Shown: positions 1 through 8,579, counted from the first letter of the stretch. The stretch is 64,000 nucleotides of DNA from Vibrio sp. D404a (GCF_030248535.1 NZ_JAHGAJ010000019.1:186001-250000), one strand, 5' to 3'. Translations and numbers: made by a program. Notes: a model not told the origin generated them from the sequence alone.

Positions 1-341
1 TCTTTATTCGCCTCAATAACCACTAAATCGTTACGTTGTGACGCCGCGATCACCTTTAGTGCAAAATCATCGTGACCAATGCCGTTCACAACGATCGCAT
101 CCATCTGACTTAGGCGCTTCAAATCGTTTGGTTGTGGTAAATAGTTGTGAGGGTTAAAGCCAGCATCAACCAATGGCAGGATGTTTACTTTGTCACCCAC
201 CACAGCCTTAACGTAGCTGTAGTAAGGTTGAAGTGTAATCCCAACCGTCAGTTTATTTTCATCAAGCTTGTAGTCCGCTGCGTGAGCAAACATAGAGCTC
301 AATGACGCCAAAAGCAGGACAAATAGTGTATTAATTCGCAT
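1..341 (-). CDS. Metal ABC transporter substrate-binding protein (ZnuA-like), C-terminus outside window
   Basis: Periplasmic cluster A-I (SBP_bac_9) binding protein that would deliver Zn/Mn/Fe to an ABC importer. The visible 113 codons begin with a signal peptide ending near SMFAHA and then show the family pattern: VGITLQPYYSYVKAVVGD, a metal-ligand-type FNPHNY motif, and NGIGHDDF. I chose the ATG at 341 because GAGAG sits five bases upstream; an in-frame ATG at 353 would add four residues. It starts just after the stop of the DUF6162 gene and so is the last visible gene of the minus-strand metal operon. The rest of the gene, and any permease and ATPase genes, lie outside the window. The metal cannot be told from this part. 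Confidence 0.85.
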   Translation of the reverse strand, partial: MRINTLFVLLLASLSSMFAHAADYKLDENKLTVGITLQPYYSYVKAVVGDKVNILPLVDAGFNPHNYLPQPNDLKRLSQMDAIVVNGIGHDDFALKVIAASQRNDLVVIEANK

Positions 342-358
342 ACGCTCTCTCATATTTT

Positions 359-925
359 TTAATGTGCACCATCTTCGTGGTGTTGATTTGCAGTGGCTTC
401 TGACTCTGTCACCACTTGCTTCCAGCCTGCACCCGCCAACGATTTAATATCGCATTCAGAGGGCGCTAAGACCTTACCTTGTAAGTTGATCCAAATTTCT
501 GGGGAAACGGAGTTCGCGTTCATTAAGAATGAGTCAGCAAAGCCCTTTTTAGCCGGTGCGGAGAAGTAGAATCCAGAATCAAGCAAAACCCAGTTGTGTT
601 CGCCTTTTCTTTTCCAGCTTTGATCGCGTGTAAAAGGTGCAACCCACTCTTCTTCAAGTGAATCAACACTTGGCCATTGATTAGCGTTGTCGAGATAAAG
701 ATCTCGAATCTCTTCGTGGGCGAGTCGCAGCTCCGCGAGCATCGCAAGGTTTTCTTGCTCGACATCAGTAACCAGAATCTGATGCTCGTAAGCAGTAGTG
801 ACATGAATTTCAGCTTGGTGATATGGGATAGCTAGGGTCGCAAACCCGAGAATTGCCACAATGATGAGTGCAACCCACTTACCCTCTCGGCCACCCGTAT
901 CCGCTCTAACGGATTGAATGATCAT
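359..925 (-). CDS. DUF6162 family membrane-anchored protein
   Basis: 188-residue protein with an N-terminal membrane segment (about residues 17-34, WVALIIVAILGFATLAIP) and a periplasmic remainder that starts with a helical stretch rich in Glu and Leu. No catalytic motif is visible. I recognise it as the DUF6162 type, which occurs beside ZnuA-like binding proteins; its function is not known. The start ATG overlaps the stop of the preceding gene by four bases (ATGA), indicating translational coupling, and the ZnuA-like gene follows within about 20 bases. The C-terminus is His-rich (HHEDGAH), which could bind metal; that is inference. Confidence 0.7.
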   Translation of the reverse strand: MIIQSVRADTGGREGKWVALIIVAILGFATLAIPYHQAEIHVTTAYEHQILVTDVEQENLAMLAELRLAHEEIRDLYLDNANQWPSVDSLEEEWVAPFTRDQSWKRKGEHNWVLLDSGFYFSAPAKKGFADSFLMNANSVSPEIWINLQGKVLAPSECDIKSLAGAGWKQVVTESEATANQHHEDGAH

Positions 926-1257
926 TTTTCGCTGATCTCAACAACATCAACTTCAACAGGGAATTCGTGCCCAGAGTCAAATACAATATAGAAATCTGAT
1001 TCCGGCTTTTTAAATTCAGCAATAGAGCGCTTATCTGTCATTACTTTAGCAATCAGGTTGTCTTCGTAATCATACATTTCTACTGAATAATCAATCGCTT
1101 TGCTGCCATCAGAGTAGCCTGCTTCACACGCAACCATATTGCTTTCAAACCAGCAGTTCATTAGCGGGAAATGGGCTTGTGCTGGTAACGCAAAAACACC
1201 CACACTCAGAGCCAAACATGGCTTAACTAAACCTTTTAATTTTGTTTTTATTCTCAT
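922..1257 (-). CDS. Small secreted protein of a metal-uptake operon, unknown function
   Basis: 111-residue protein with a clear signal peptide (basic start, hydrophobic core, cleavage after LPAQA, giving a mature N-terminus HFPLMNCWF). The mature part has two cysteines (in MNCWF and VACEAG) that could pair, and is predicted mostly beta. I do not recognise a named family. A mature protein beginning with His is notable, since an N-terminal His can act as a copper or metal brace, but there is no further support. It lies between the DUF4198 and DUF6162 genes and overlaps the latter by four bases. The ATG at 1257 is preceded by an AAAGAG stretch. Confidence 0.6.
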   Translation of the reverse strand: MRIKTKLKGLVKPCLALSVGVFALPAQAHFPLMNCWFESNMVACEAGYSDGSKAIDYSVEMYDYEDNLIAKVMTDKRSIAEFKKPESDFYIVFDSGHEFPVEVDVVEISEK

Positions 1258-1284
1258 AACTCTTTACCTAGCAAGTGACGAAAA

Positions 1285-1326
1285 CTCAGTATCTTTACTG
1301 AGCAACAAAGGGCTCAAGTGAGCCCT
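1285..1326 (-). terminator. Two adjacent hairpins between operon genes
   Basis: CTCAGT/ACTGAG (1285-1302) and AGGGCTCA/TGAGCCCT (1309-1326) are perfect inverted repeats in the gap downstream of the DUF4198 gene. Read on the minus strand, the second is followed by TTTGTTG only, so it is at best a weak terminator and may attenuate or protect the upstream transcript. Confidence 0.4.
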
Positions 1327-1354
1327 AAATAAAAATCAGTGTTCTATGTGACGA

Positions 1355-2191
1355 CTATTGAAGAAGCGCTTCAAACGTCAGGTGGACATTCGCGCTTGCT
1401 TTGTCTGCTAGCGGGTTGTCTTTCAGTTCACCTTTGTAGTTTGCCTTCATCACATAACGACCAGCGACATCAGGAGTAAACGTGATTTCACCTTTTTCGT
1501 TACTCACTACATCGATTTGCTCTTGATGGTTGCGGTAAAGCGTACCTTCGCGAGTGATTTCCGCTTTAACACCTTTTTGAATCTCACCGTTGTAGAAGAA
1601 TTGGAACGTCACTGGTTCACCTTCGATGATATCGGCAGGGTGAGTGATCGGTTTCATTTCAAGCAACTTACCTTCAATCTCAAACGCTTTGTCAGTTGGT
1701 TTACCGACAGTGATGTAGCTTTCAGCGCGGGTGTAGCTGATTTGTGTTACTACGTCGCGTGCCTTTTCAGGAAGTAATGAATCACGCTCAGCTTTGTTTG
1801 CGCGCATCCACTTAACCGTGTCACGACGGCCTGCTTTGTATTGCGTGTAGTATGACGGTACGTTATTAACCGCAACTTTATGCGTACCTTCTTCTTCGAA
1901 GTAAAAATCGAAGCTTGAACGACGCTTACCACGGATAACAAAGTTAGGACGCTCTTTACGGCCATCAGGCATTGTTACCTGAGCGCTTTCGCTGCCAGCA
2001 GGTTTATCGAATACAAATGTGCCGTGAGATGCTGTTACGTCGAATGTTAGCCAGTCACCCCCCTCTTTAGAAACGGTGAAGTGAGAAGGTAAAATCCAAC
2101 GAGGGTGAGCTTGAGCCGTTGTCGTCGCAGCAAGTCCAAACGCCATCACACCAGCAAGTGCTAACGCTTTCATCTTTGTTTGTTTCATCAT
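1355..2191 (-). CDS. DUF4198 domain periplasmic protein
   Basis: Secreted protein of about 278 residues. The signal peptide ends at AQA, giving a mature start HPRWILPSHF typical of DUF4198 (NikM-like) proteins associated with metal and TonB-dependent uptake. The body is a beta-sandwich type with a C-terminal segment (GEITFTPDVAGRYVMKANY) resembling an Ig-like domain. No catalytic role is known for the family; binding or presenting metal at the outer membrane is inferred from context. I chose the ATG at 2191 because GGA lies seven bases upstream; an ATG at 2203 is in frame but adds residues before the signal peptide. It follows the DUF2271 gene in a Fur-box-headed operon. Confidence 0.8.
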   Translation of the reverse strand: MMKQTKMKALALAGVMAFGLAATTTAQAHPRWILPSHFTVSKEGGDWLTFDVTASHGTFVFDKPAGSESAQVTMPDGRKERPNFVIRGKRRSSFDFYFEEEGTHKVAVNNVPSYYTQYKAGRRDTVKWMRANKAERDSLLPEKARDVVTQISYTRAESYITVGKPTDKAFEIEGKLLEMKPITHPADIIEGEPVTFQFFYNGEIQKGVKAEITREGTLYRNHQEQIDVVSNEKGEITFTPDVAGRYVMKANYKGELKDNPLADKASANVHLTFEALLQ

Positions 2192-2243
2192 GAATAAGTC
2201 CATTCTTTCTGTATAAATCGTTTATCTGAACAGGTGGTCAACT

Positions 2244-2762
2244 CTACTTAACTAGGTAGTTAAGCGAGATTTCACCCGTCTCTTCGGTCGGTTTTAGTTG
2301 GTAGCTTGAGTTTTCACTGCCTAGCATGACCTTCTGGCGCAAGTAGTTACGGCCACCATGTTCACGTACCACTTCAATATGTACTGTGTATTCGCCTTGC
2401 TCTAGCGTCTCGCCGTCATCGCTCTTACCGTCCCAAACAAAGCGGTATTGGCCTGCAGGGCGCGTTGCTGATGTCACCGCATCAACTAGTTCTCGGTCGT
2501 AGCGTCCAACCTTTCGCCACCAACTGCGAAGATCCTTAAGCCATTCGTCTTTTCCGACCCAAAGCTCTATCGTCTTTACTGATTGACGAGAACTGTCTTC
2601 CACCCATACCGCAACGTAAGGCCTTGCGTACATTGACGTATCGATTTTTGGCAATTCAAACTGAACATCGAGCTTCGCAGTTTCTGGAAGTGAATCAGCC
2701 ATGCTGAACGTAGGAAGCAGAGAAAGCGCGATAAGAGCTTTGCTCCAAGTGAATTTTTTCAT
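2244..2762 (-). CDS. DUF2271 domain periplasmic protein
   Basis: 172-residue secreted protein. The start MKKFTWSKAL at 2762 gives a normal signal peptide ending near FSMA; the open frame continues upstream but would fuse in residues from the preceding gene region. The mature part contains the DUF2271 pattern with YVAVWVED, TIELWVGK, LRSWWR, and a FlgD-like GQYRFVWDGKSDDG turn. Family members occur with PepSY-TM and DUF4198 proteins in iron-regulated loci; the biochemical role is unknown. The gene lies 52 bases after the PepSY gene, in the same direction. Confidence 0.8.
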   Translation of the reverse strand: MKKFTWSKALIALSLLPTFSMADSLPETAKLDVQFELPKIDTSMYARPYVAVWVEDSSRQSVKTIELWVGKDEWLKDLRSWWRKVGRYDRELVDAVTSATRPAGQYRFVWDGKSDDGETLEQGEYTVHIEVVREHGGRNYLRQKVMLGSENSSYQLKPTEETGEISLNYLVK

Positions 2763-2814
2763 TATTAAACCTTTAAAAGTCCGTTTAACTTTCTCTTGGC
2801 ACCAACAAATGGCG

Positions 2815-3444
2815 CTAAGGAACAGCAACAAAATAGATAAACCAAGAGAGCGTTGAGCCAAACAGCATCCACTTGATAGAAGTGTTGAGTGTTTTCTTTT
2901 TAGGAAGTAGTAGACACACGCCTGTGATGACAAAGAAGATCATTAGAAGCGCTGTGATATCGATAAACCACTTCCAAACGTCACCACTGTTGCGACCTTT
3001 ATGCAGGTCATTGAGCAAAGCGATCACGCCATAGTCTGTGGTTTCGACTTCAACGGTTTCCATAACCAGATCAGCAAACACTGAAGCGTTGTAACCCGGT
3101 CCCTTGAAGTCCATTGAGACTTCGCCCACCACTAACTCACCGTCTTCAATTTCTGCATAGACGTCTAAACCAGAAGGTTTTCCTGACACACCCGCTTGTT
3201 CAACTAAGAACGACTGAAAAGCAGCAGCGTCTGGTTCAAGTCGATCATTTTGGATAGAAAATAGGTGACTAGGTAAGGTCAGGTTATGACTTTGGATATT
3301 TGGCTTCGAGGCTTCAAAAAGCTCAGGCCTATTGAGGGTGATGCCCGTCACTGAAAAGAACAGCACCACTAGCAGAAGTGCCATTGAGATATACACATGA
3401 AGGCGGCGAGCCCACATTTGAACCGCCCTACTTTTTAACCACAT
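2815..3444 (-). CDS. PepSY-associated transmembrane protein
   Basis: About 209 residues with the PepSY-TM layout: one N-terminal membrane helix (LHVYISMALLLVVLFFSVTG), a periplasmic PepSY-like domain of about 100 residues, then LNDLHKGRNSGDVWKWFIDITAL and two further C-terminal hydrophobic segments. The HKGR motif is typical of PepSY-TM proteins linked to iron uptake, some of which are ferric-siderophore reductases. I chose the ATG at 3444 (MWLKSRAVQ); a TTG at 3477 would extend it by 11 residues. It is the first gene after the Fur-box candidate at 3485, so it is probably iron-repressed and leads the operon running to the window start. Confidence 0.8.
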   Translation of the reverse strand: MWLKSRAVQMWARRLHVYISMALLLVVLFFSVTGITLNRPELFEASKPNIQSHNLTLPSHLFSIQNDRLEPDAAAFQSFLVEQAGVSGKPSGLDVYAEIEDGELVVGEVSMDFKGPGYNASVFADLVMETVEVETTDYGVIALLNDLHKGRNSGDVWKWFIDITALLMIFFVITGVCLLLPKKKTLNTSIKWMLFGSTLSWFIYFVAVP

Positions 3445-3484
3445 ACCAACCGTACCTATAATATTTATGGGCGACAATTTAGTT

Positions 3485-3503
3485 GATAATCATTCTTATT
3501 GGC
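3485..3503 (-). promoter_or_regulatory. Fur box candidate before the PepSY/DUF2271/DUF4198 operon
   Basis: GATAATCATTCTTATTGGC lies about 40 bases upstream of the PepSY gene start and contains the GATAAT and CATT elements of the Fur consensus, in an AT-rich promoter-like stretch. This fits iron repression of the operon. Visual match only. Confidence 0.6.
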
Positions 3504-3574
3504 ATTCAATTTACATTGTTTACGTTTGTAAGGGTTTTACACACCTTTACCGTTCATTATTGATTCAAAATTTA

Positions 3575-3609
3575 TAAAAAAAGCGCCATCAACTGAGTTG
3601 ATGGCGCTT
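3575..3609 (-). terminator. Rho-independent terminator of the TonB operon
   Basis: A perfect 13-bp stem, AAGCGCCATCAAC with GTTGATGGCGCTT (3581-3593 and 3597-3609), is followed on the minus strand by a run of seven T. It lies just after the stop of the TPR gene and ends the ttpC-exbBD-tonB transcript. Confidence 0.9.
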
Positions 3610-3631
3610 CATATAATGGGAGAAATCTCGA

Positions 3632-4810
3632 CTAAACGTTGTCGTTACTGCTTACTGTACGTAGTTGAGATAGGTACTTAATCCAGCCTTGAGCTGTTTT
3701 AGATGACTCTAAGTTTTCTGCTTTCTTGGCATGAATCAGAGCTTTCTCAAGATCTTTCAACTTGTACCAAGAACGAACCTTCGCAAGAGCCACATCGGCT
3801 TGCCTGTTCTTCTCTTTAACTTTATCCAGTTCAACCAATGCTTTGTTGTAGTAACCTTGCTGAACCATAAGCTGAGCAACATTCCAGTGGTATTTAGGTT
3901 TGTGCTTTGCAGCCAGTGTCCATACCTTGATAGCCTGATCCCACTCTCGTGCTAGCTGCCAGTATGTCGCTTGCTCTGCTAACAATTGAGCATCAGAATT
4001 AGCATTACTTAATTTACTGATCTCTTTCGCTGCTCGCTCCGGAATACCACGCTTTGCATACAGCTGTGCCATCAAGCGTCGATCTGAGTCAGTAATCTCA
4101 ACACCTTGTAGCTCAGCAAGCGCTAGGGTATTCAGTGCATCACGATTACGATCAAGTCTAAGTTGAATGCCCACCAATTGACGCCACCAGTTCGTTTTGT
4201 CTGGCTGAAGAGCAATTAAGCTCTCTAGTGTTGGAATTGATTGCTTCCACTGTTTCAATTGCAGCTGAGCACCAAGCTTGAGTGACAAAGGCGCTAGATC
4301 AGGCGTTTTGTTGAACTTGTCATGCTCGGCAATCGCTGGGAGTACTTTCTTCCAATTCTGAAGTTGATACTCGGCTTGAGCAATACGCAGCCAAAGTTGA
4401 TCTTTCTTTTCAGTTTCCGGCGCTGTTTTTACCAGTTCATAATAATGAGGCAGAGCTTTCTTGAACTCTTGCTCATTCAGCAATAAATCAGCCAGCATTC
4501 GCTTGGTGATCCACGCCTGTTCGTCAAGCAAAAGACCTGTATCCACTGCATAAGTTAGCTGTTTGATTGCTGCTGATGGTTTTCCATCTTGCCAATAAAA
4601 CACGCCTAGCATGCGAGCGACATAAGCTTTATCGTAAGCGCGAGAAGATTCTATTGATATCAAAGCTTCAATAGCTTCTTTTACCTTCTCTTCTTGCGAA
4701 AGTTGATGAGCCTTTTGTACACGGATCGCCGTGTACTGACTCAACTCTTTTGCCTGCATCGTGAAGGGCATTAATATTAGCCCAACTAATATCCATACTT
4801 TTTTCATCAT
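3632..4810 (-). CDS. TPR protein of the TonB2-type system
   Basis: 392-residue periplasmic protein with a signal peptide (ILVGLILMPFTMQA) and tandem tetratricopeptide-like helical repeats through most of its length, for example AYVARMLGVFYWQDGKPSAA and AQLMVQQGYYNKALVELDK. TPR proteins are the usual last gene of Vibrio TonB2/TonB3 operons; a scaffolding role for the energising complex is inferred. Its first ATG overlaps the tonB stop by four bases (ATGA); a second ATG follows directly. The strong terminator at 3575-3609 comes right after it. Confidence 0.85.
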   Translation of the reverse strand: MMKKVWILVGLILMPFTMQAKELSQYTAIRVQKAHQLSQEEKVKEAIEALISIESSRAYDKAYVARMLGVFYWQDGKPSAAIKQLTYAVDTGLLLDEQAWITKRMLADLLLNEQEFKKALPHYYELVKTAPETEKKDQLWLRIAQAEYQLQNWKKVLPAIAEHDKFNKTPDLAPLSLKLGAQLQLKQWKQSIPTLESLIALQPDKTNWWRQLVGIQLRLDRNRDALNTLALAELQGVEITDSDRRLMAQLYAKRGIPERAAKEISKLSNANSDAQLLAEQATYWQLAREWDQAIKVWTLAAKHKPKYHWNVAQLMVQQGYYNKALVELDKVKEKNRQADVALAKVRSWYKLKDLEKALIHAKKAENLESSKTAQGWIKYLSQLRTVSSNDNV

Positions 4811-5427
4811 TTAGCCAATTTGAATTCAAGCTTCACGGTTTGCCCTACTTGAGCAATCGCTTTGCCATCAATCACCTTAGGTTGATACTTCCACTTTTTA
4901 AGTGCACGCATCGCTTCACGCTCGAACATACGACGAGGGTTAGCTTCCGTCACTTGGATATCGGTCGGACGCCCTGTTTCATCGATAGTAAAGCTCATCA
5001 CAACAAAGCCTTCCGCGCCGCGCTTCAGTGCTTTAGCTGGGTATCTCGGCTCAACACGATACAGCGGCATAGCCTGTTGATTGCTTCCAAAATCAGAGAA
5101 TGTTGGCGCATTGATAGCCAAACCATCGATTGAGGTGTTGAGGTCTAACGCTGGTAACGAAGACATAGTGTTCAGTGGCGTTACGCTCGCTTGAGACGTT
5201 GATGCCTGAGCTTCTGGTGGTGGCTCTGGCATCTCTGGCTGCTCTGGAACGGCGCGCTGTCTTCTCTGAACTTCTTGTTCTTGCTCCATCATCACCATGT
5301 TGAAGGTTAGGCTCTCACTTTTCTCAGGGGCACGTTGGTGACCATTGTCCACCATCCAAGCCATAAATGAGAATAGAGCCAAACCTAAAGCACCAGCGAT
5401 AGGTAGAGCGAGAAATAAGCGAATCAT
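4807..5427 (-). CDS. tonB: TonB energy transducer (TonB2 type)
   Basis: 206 residues: an N-terminal membrane anchor (LFLALPIAGALGLALFSFMAWM), a short Pro/Glu-rich spacer (PEQPEMPEPPPEAQA), and a C-terminal TonB domain with the conserved YPAKALKRGAEGFVVMSFTI and ALKKWKYQP segments. It transmits proton-motive force from ExbB/ExbD to outer-membrane receptors. The short proline region fits the TonB2 rather than the longer TonB1 form. Genes for ExbD (17 bases upstream) and the TPR protein (overlapping downstream) make it part of the same operon. Confidence 0.93.
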   Translation of the reverse strand: MIRLFLALPIAGALGLALFSFMAWMVDNGHQRAPEKSESLTFNMVMMEQEQEVQRRQRAVPEQPEMPEPPPEAQASTSQASVTPLNTMSSLPALDLNTSIDGLAINAPTFSDFGSNQQAMPLYRVEPRYPAKALKRGAEGFVVMSFTIDETGRPTDIQVTEANPRRMFEREAMRALKKWKYQPKVIDGKAIAQVGQTVKLEFKLAK

Positions 5428-5444
5428 CGGCGAACTCCCCTACG

Positions 5445-5849
5445 CTATCGCTGTTCAGCGGCAAGCGCTATGTTTTTAACGCCAGCACCTTTCGCAGCAT
5501 CCATCACCTTAACCACAGTACCGTTATAAGCGTGCTCATCGGCTTGTATCACAAGCGACGCTTCTGGTTGCTCTAGTAGTAAGTGTTCGAGTGTCGCTTG
5601 CACACGTTCAACATCAATCAAACGCTTATCAATGTAGATATCGTTCGCTGATGTAATCGCAACAAAGATACCCGCATCTTTTTGACTTACAACGTTAGAT
5701 GCTTGAGGACGATTTACTTCTACGCCTGACTCACGCACAAATGAGCTAGTCACGATAAAGAAGATAAGCATGATAAATACAATATCAAGCATCGAAGTCA
5801 GGTCGATTTGAGCCTCTTCGTTTTTGGAATGACGTCTTCCGAGTCTCAT
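5445..5849 (-). CDS. exbD: ExbD-family proton channel subunit
   Basis: 134 residues of the ExbD/TolR family. It has a single membrane helix with the essential acidic residue (LTSMLDIVFIMLIFFIVTSS) and a periplasmic domain with the EASLVIQADEHAYNGTVVKV pattern. With ExbB it forms the inner-membrane motor that drives TonB. The start codon overlaps the exbB stop by four bases (ATGA), and tonB follows after 17 bases. Confidence 0.95.
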   Translation of the reverse strand: MRLGRRHSKNEEAQIDLTSMLDIVFIMLIFFIVTSSFVRESGVEVNRPQASNVVSQKDAGIFVAITSANDIYIDKRLIDVERVQATLEHLLLEQPEASLVIQADEHAYNGTVVKVMDAAKGAGVKNIALAAEQR

Positions 5850-6394
5850 CGTTGACTCCTTAATGATTTTTCTAATTTTATTTCTAAGCGACTACACACT
5901 TTCGCTAAACGCGCATGAACAAACATACCCGCCAACGCAGCAACCATGCCTGCCATTGTCGGCAATGTTGCAAGAGAGATCCCTGAAGCCATCAGCTTTG
6001 GATCGCTACTGCCTTGTGTCGCCATTACATCAAATACCGAGATCATACCTGTCACGGTGCCGAGAAGACCCAACATTGGACAGATAGCAACTAGCAGTTT
6101 GATGAAGTTTAAATTCTGATTAAGTAATAGGCTTGCTTGACCTAACCAGCCCTCTCGAATCGCTTTCGCGTGCCAAGAAGATTGGTCATGTCGTTCATTC
6201 CATTGTTCAATCCAGGTTTTACGCTGCTTAGGGAAGTAGAGCGTGAGGTAAAGAATACGCTCTACCACCAATACCCAATATACGAGTACGACAGCAGCCA
6301 ACCACCACAGGACGAAGCCGCCCTGCTCCATGAAATCAGACAAGGATAGCAGCCAGTCACTGGAAAATAGTGAACTAGACAACAAGATATCCAT
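5846..6394 (-). CDS. exbB: ExbB-family proton channel subunit (short, TonB2 type)
   Basis: 182 residues with the MotA/TolQ/ExbB fold: a first membrane helix (FVLWWLAAVVLVYWVLVV), a cytoplasmic loop, and the signature LLVAICPMLGLLGTVTGMIS followed by the third helix (LPTMAGMVAALAGMFVHA). It is shorter than classical ExbB (about 240 residues), as usual for TonB2-type systems. Its ATG overlaps the ttpC stop by one base (TAATG) and its stop overlaps exbD by four, so the four proteins are made in a coupled way. Confidence 0.95.
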   Translation of the reverse strand: MDILLSSSLFSSDWLLSLSDFMEQGGFVLWWLAAVVLVYWVLVVERILYLTLYFPKQRKTWIEQWNERHDQSSWHAKAIREGWLGQASLLLNQNLNFIKLLVAICPMLGLLGTVTGMISVFDVMATQGSSDPKLMASGISLATLPTMAGMVAALAGMFVHARLAKVCSRLEIKLEKSLRSQR

Positions 6395-7767
6395 TACGCC
6401 GCAGTCCCCATTGGCTCTACGTCCGCTTTTGGTTGAGTGGCATTTTCAGCTTGCTCAGCAACTAAACCAATACCCTGTTTTTCAAGGATGTTACGGATGT
6501 TTTCTGCTTGTGTACTCAATAGGTTGTGAGCCAGTAGCAATGGCATCGCAGCAACAAGACCAAGAACCGTCGTTACCAACGCCATAGAGATACCGCCAGC
6601 CATAACTTTAGGATCGCCGTTACCGAACTGGGTAATCACTTGGAATGTTTCAATCATACCTGTCACTGTACCAAGCAGACCCAGCATAGGTGCTAGTGCC
6701 GCAAGCAGTTTCAGCATTGATAGGCCTTTCTCTAAGTGAGTTTGCTCATCCACAACCGCTTCAAGTAGACGCAGTTCCAATGCTTCAACAGATTGAGTTT
6801 GCTCTTTGTTGTAAACAGCAAGAATACGACCTAGAGGGTTATTACCTGGTTGTTCAGGCTTCTTAAGTTGAGAACGAATCTTCTGGCGTGCAACTGCAAG
6901 TGCGATACCACGAACAAGTGCAATGATAAGACCAATCGCAAGTAGACCAAGAATCACTTTACCGACTACACCACCCGCTTCTAGGCGGTCTTGAAGGCTT
7001 GGAGTCAGAGCCAGTTGCTCTAGCATGAAACCACGTGACGGGTCGACAACGATGTTAGATGGAGTACCAGACGCCAGTGTGCTCAGTGATGTAAGCGTTG
7101 GACCGTTATCCGGCTGCTTAAAATAAGCGATAGCATCGCCACGCTGTGTGTTCCAGTTAACGTAGCCTTGCTCTGTCACTAGGCCTAATGAACCGATACG
7201 GTAAGCATCAACTTGACTCGTTGTACCCTCACCATCAATGAATGCGATCTGATTCTTCGAAAGCTCGCTACTCGCTTGAATCTGCTCAGACATGCTTAAC
7301 CACAGTGCTGTCAGTTGTGGCATCGAAGGAAGAGATTTCGCGTCGATGATTTCATCAACAGTTTTAGTGTGCTCAGCACGGTCAACACTGTTTACTGTGT
7401 TGTGAAGCTCAACTTCAAGCTCTTTGGCATTTTGACGAACAACACCAAACAGTTCACCAAGGCTACCTGTCTCTAGGCGCAGCTTCTCTTCAAGGCGTGC
7501 TAGCGTGTTTTCATTGTCGCTAAACGTCTTTGTCAAAACATCTGTCTGTTCTTGGATCTGCTTACGCTTTGCTTCAAGTTCAGCACGAAGTGCTTTTAGT
7601 TCTTTCTCTGTCTGTTTAAAGCCAGATTCACGAGCAACGTTATGCGATGCTTGAGCTTTGTTTTCAGTCGCTGCTTTACCAACAAGTTCATTAGTGTTTG
7701 CGTTAGCAAAGCCAGAAAGAGTCAGTGTAGAGATACAAAGTAAGGTCGCTAAAGGTTTCAGTTTCAT
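6394..7767 (-). CDS. ttpC: TtpC, TonB2-system ExbB-like protein with periplasmic coiled coil
   Basis: 457 residues: a signal peptide, a long helical coiled-coil region (about residues 35-130), a periplasmic domain, a membrane helix (VVGKVILGLLAIGLIIALV), then a MotA/TolQ/ExbB channel domain with LAALAPMLGLLGTVTGMI. In V. anguillarum and V. vulnificus TtpC is required for TonB2-dependent siderophore uptake. The ExbB signature here is nearly identical to that in the neighbouring exbB, reflecting their common origin. It overlaps both neighbours by one base (TAATG), indicating translational coupling. Confidence 0.92.
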   Translation of the reverse strand: MKLKPLATLLCISTLTLSGFANANTNELVGKAATENKAQASHNVARESGFKQTEKELKALRAELEAKRKQIQEQTDVLTKTFSDNENTLARLEEKLRLETGSLGELFGVVRQNAKELEVELHNTVNSVDRAEHTKTVDEIIDAKSLPSMPQLTALWLSMSEQIQASSELSKNQIAFIDGEGTTSQVDAYRIGSLGLVTEQGYVNWNTQRGDAIAYFKQPDNGPTLTSLSTLASGTPSNIVVDPSRGFMLEQLALTPSLQDRLEAGGVVGKVILGLLAIGLIIALVRGIALAVARQKIRSQLKKPEQPGNNPLGRILAVYNKEQTQSVEALELRLLEAVVDEQTHLEKGLSMLKLLAALAPMLGLLGTVTGMIETFQVITQFGNGDPKVMAGGISMALVTTVLGLVAAMPLLLAHNLLSTQAENIRNILEKQGIGLVAEQAENATQPKADVEPMGTAA

Positions 7768-8534
7768 TATTTAGCCTCCGCAACAGTCAGAGATACAGGA
7801 AGAGTGATCAGGCTTGGTGCCGCCTGTTGGCTTGCGATATCAAAAGCCTTATCTAACTCAGATTTCATTGAAGCATCTTGAGCTTGCCATTGATTTGCCA
7901 CTTGGTTCCAAGACCAGTACTGAGTGCCATTCAGATTACGAGCAACAAGAGAAGCACGACCTAAATGAAGTACATCTGCTTCAATTACTTTGTTGTCGCT
8001 CAGTTCGATACGGCCTTGGTAAACACCCAGCTTGATGCCGTAGTCCATTTCAATTTGGTACGCTTCTAGAATACGACGGTATTTTTCTGCGTCGCTTACA
8101 TCGGCACGCGTCATCATCGCTTTCAGCTTTTCAACACGTTCTAGGCGTTGTTCTTTCTTAATTGGTACATCTTTCTCTACCAATACGTGAAGGCCATCAA
8201 TCATCTGATACATCAGTGGCACAACACCCTGACGAGTGTATTTGATCTCGTCGATTTGAGCATTGATGCTCTCAGCTTCTTTATTTTGGCTTTCAACCAA
8301 GGCTGCTAGGTGATCGTGATAAATTTCTAGGTTTTTCACTTCTTCCTGTAAGCGCTCAACTTCCGCTTTGAGGGCTAAGCTCGCTTCAGAGCTTTTATCG
8401 ATAACCTTTTGGCTTGCAGCCGAGGCGTTGTTGGTCTTGTTTTGGATAGCTTGCGCTTGGTCTAAGCTGCTTGCTATTGAAGACGTTGCCATCATGCTGA
8501 TCGCTAGGGCAAGACTGGTTTTTAGAAGATTCAT
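7767..8534 (-). CDS. DUF3450 periplasmic protein, first gene of the TonB2-type operon
   Basis: 255 residues: a signal peptide followed by a long coiled coil (about residues 30-95, e.g. LKAEVERLQEEVKNLEIYHD) and a globular DUF3450 domain with the conserved PLMYQMIDGLHVLVEKDVP. In Vibrio this gene is normally first in the ttpC-exbB-exbD-tonB operon. The ATG at 8534 (MNLLKTSLAL) gives a good signal peptide; a TTG four codons upstream is also open. A Fur-box candidate lies about 45 bases upstream. The exact role is unknown; interaction with the TtpC coiled coil is inference. Confidence 0.88.
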   Translation of the reverse strand: MNLLKTSLALAISMMATSSIASSLDQAQAIQNKTNNASAASQKVIDKSSEASLALKAEVERLQEEVKNLEIYHDHLAALVESQNKEAESINAQIDEIKYTRQGVVPLMYQMIDGLHVLVEKDVPIKKEQRLERVEKLKAMMTRADVSDAEKYRRILEAYQIEMDYGIKLGVYQGRIELSDNKVIEADVLHLGRASLVARNLNGTQYWSWNQVANQWQAQDASMKSELDKAFDIASQQAAPSLITLPVSLTVAEAK

Positions 8535-8579
8535 AGTCGTAGTCAATTACTTTAGAAGAAGTTCAAAATGAATTTTATT

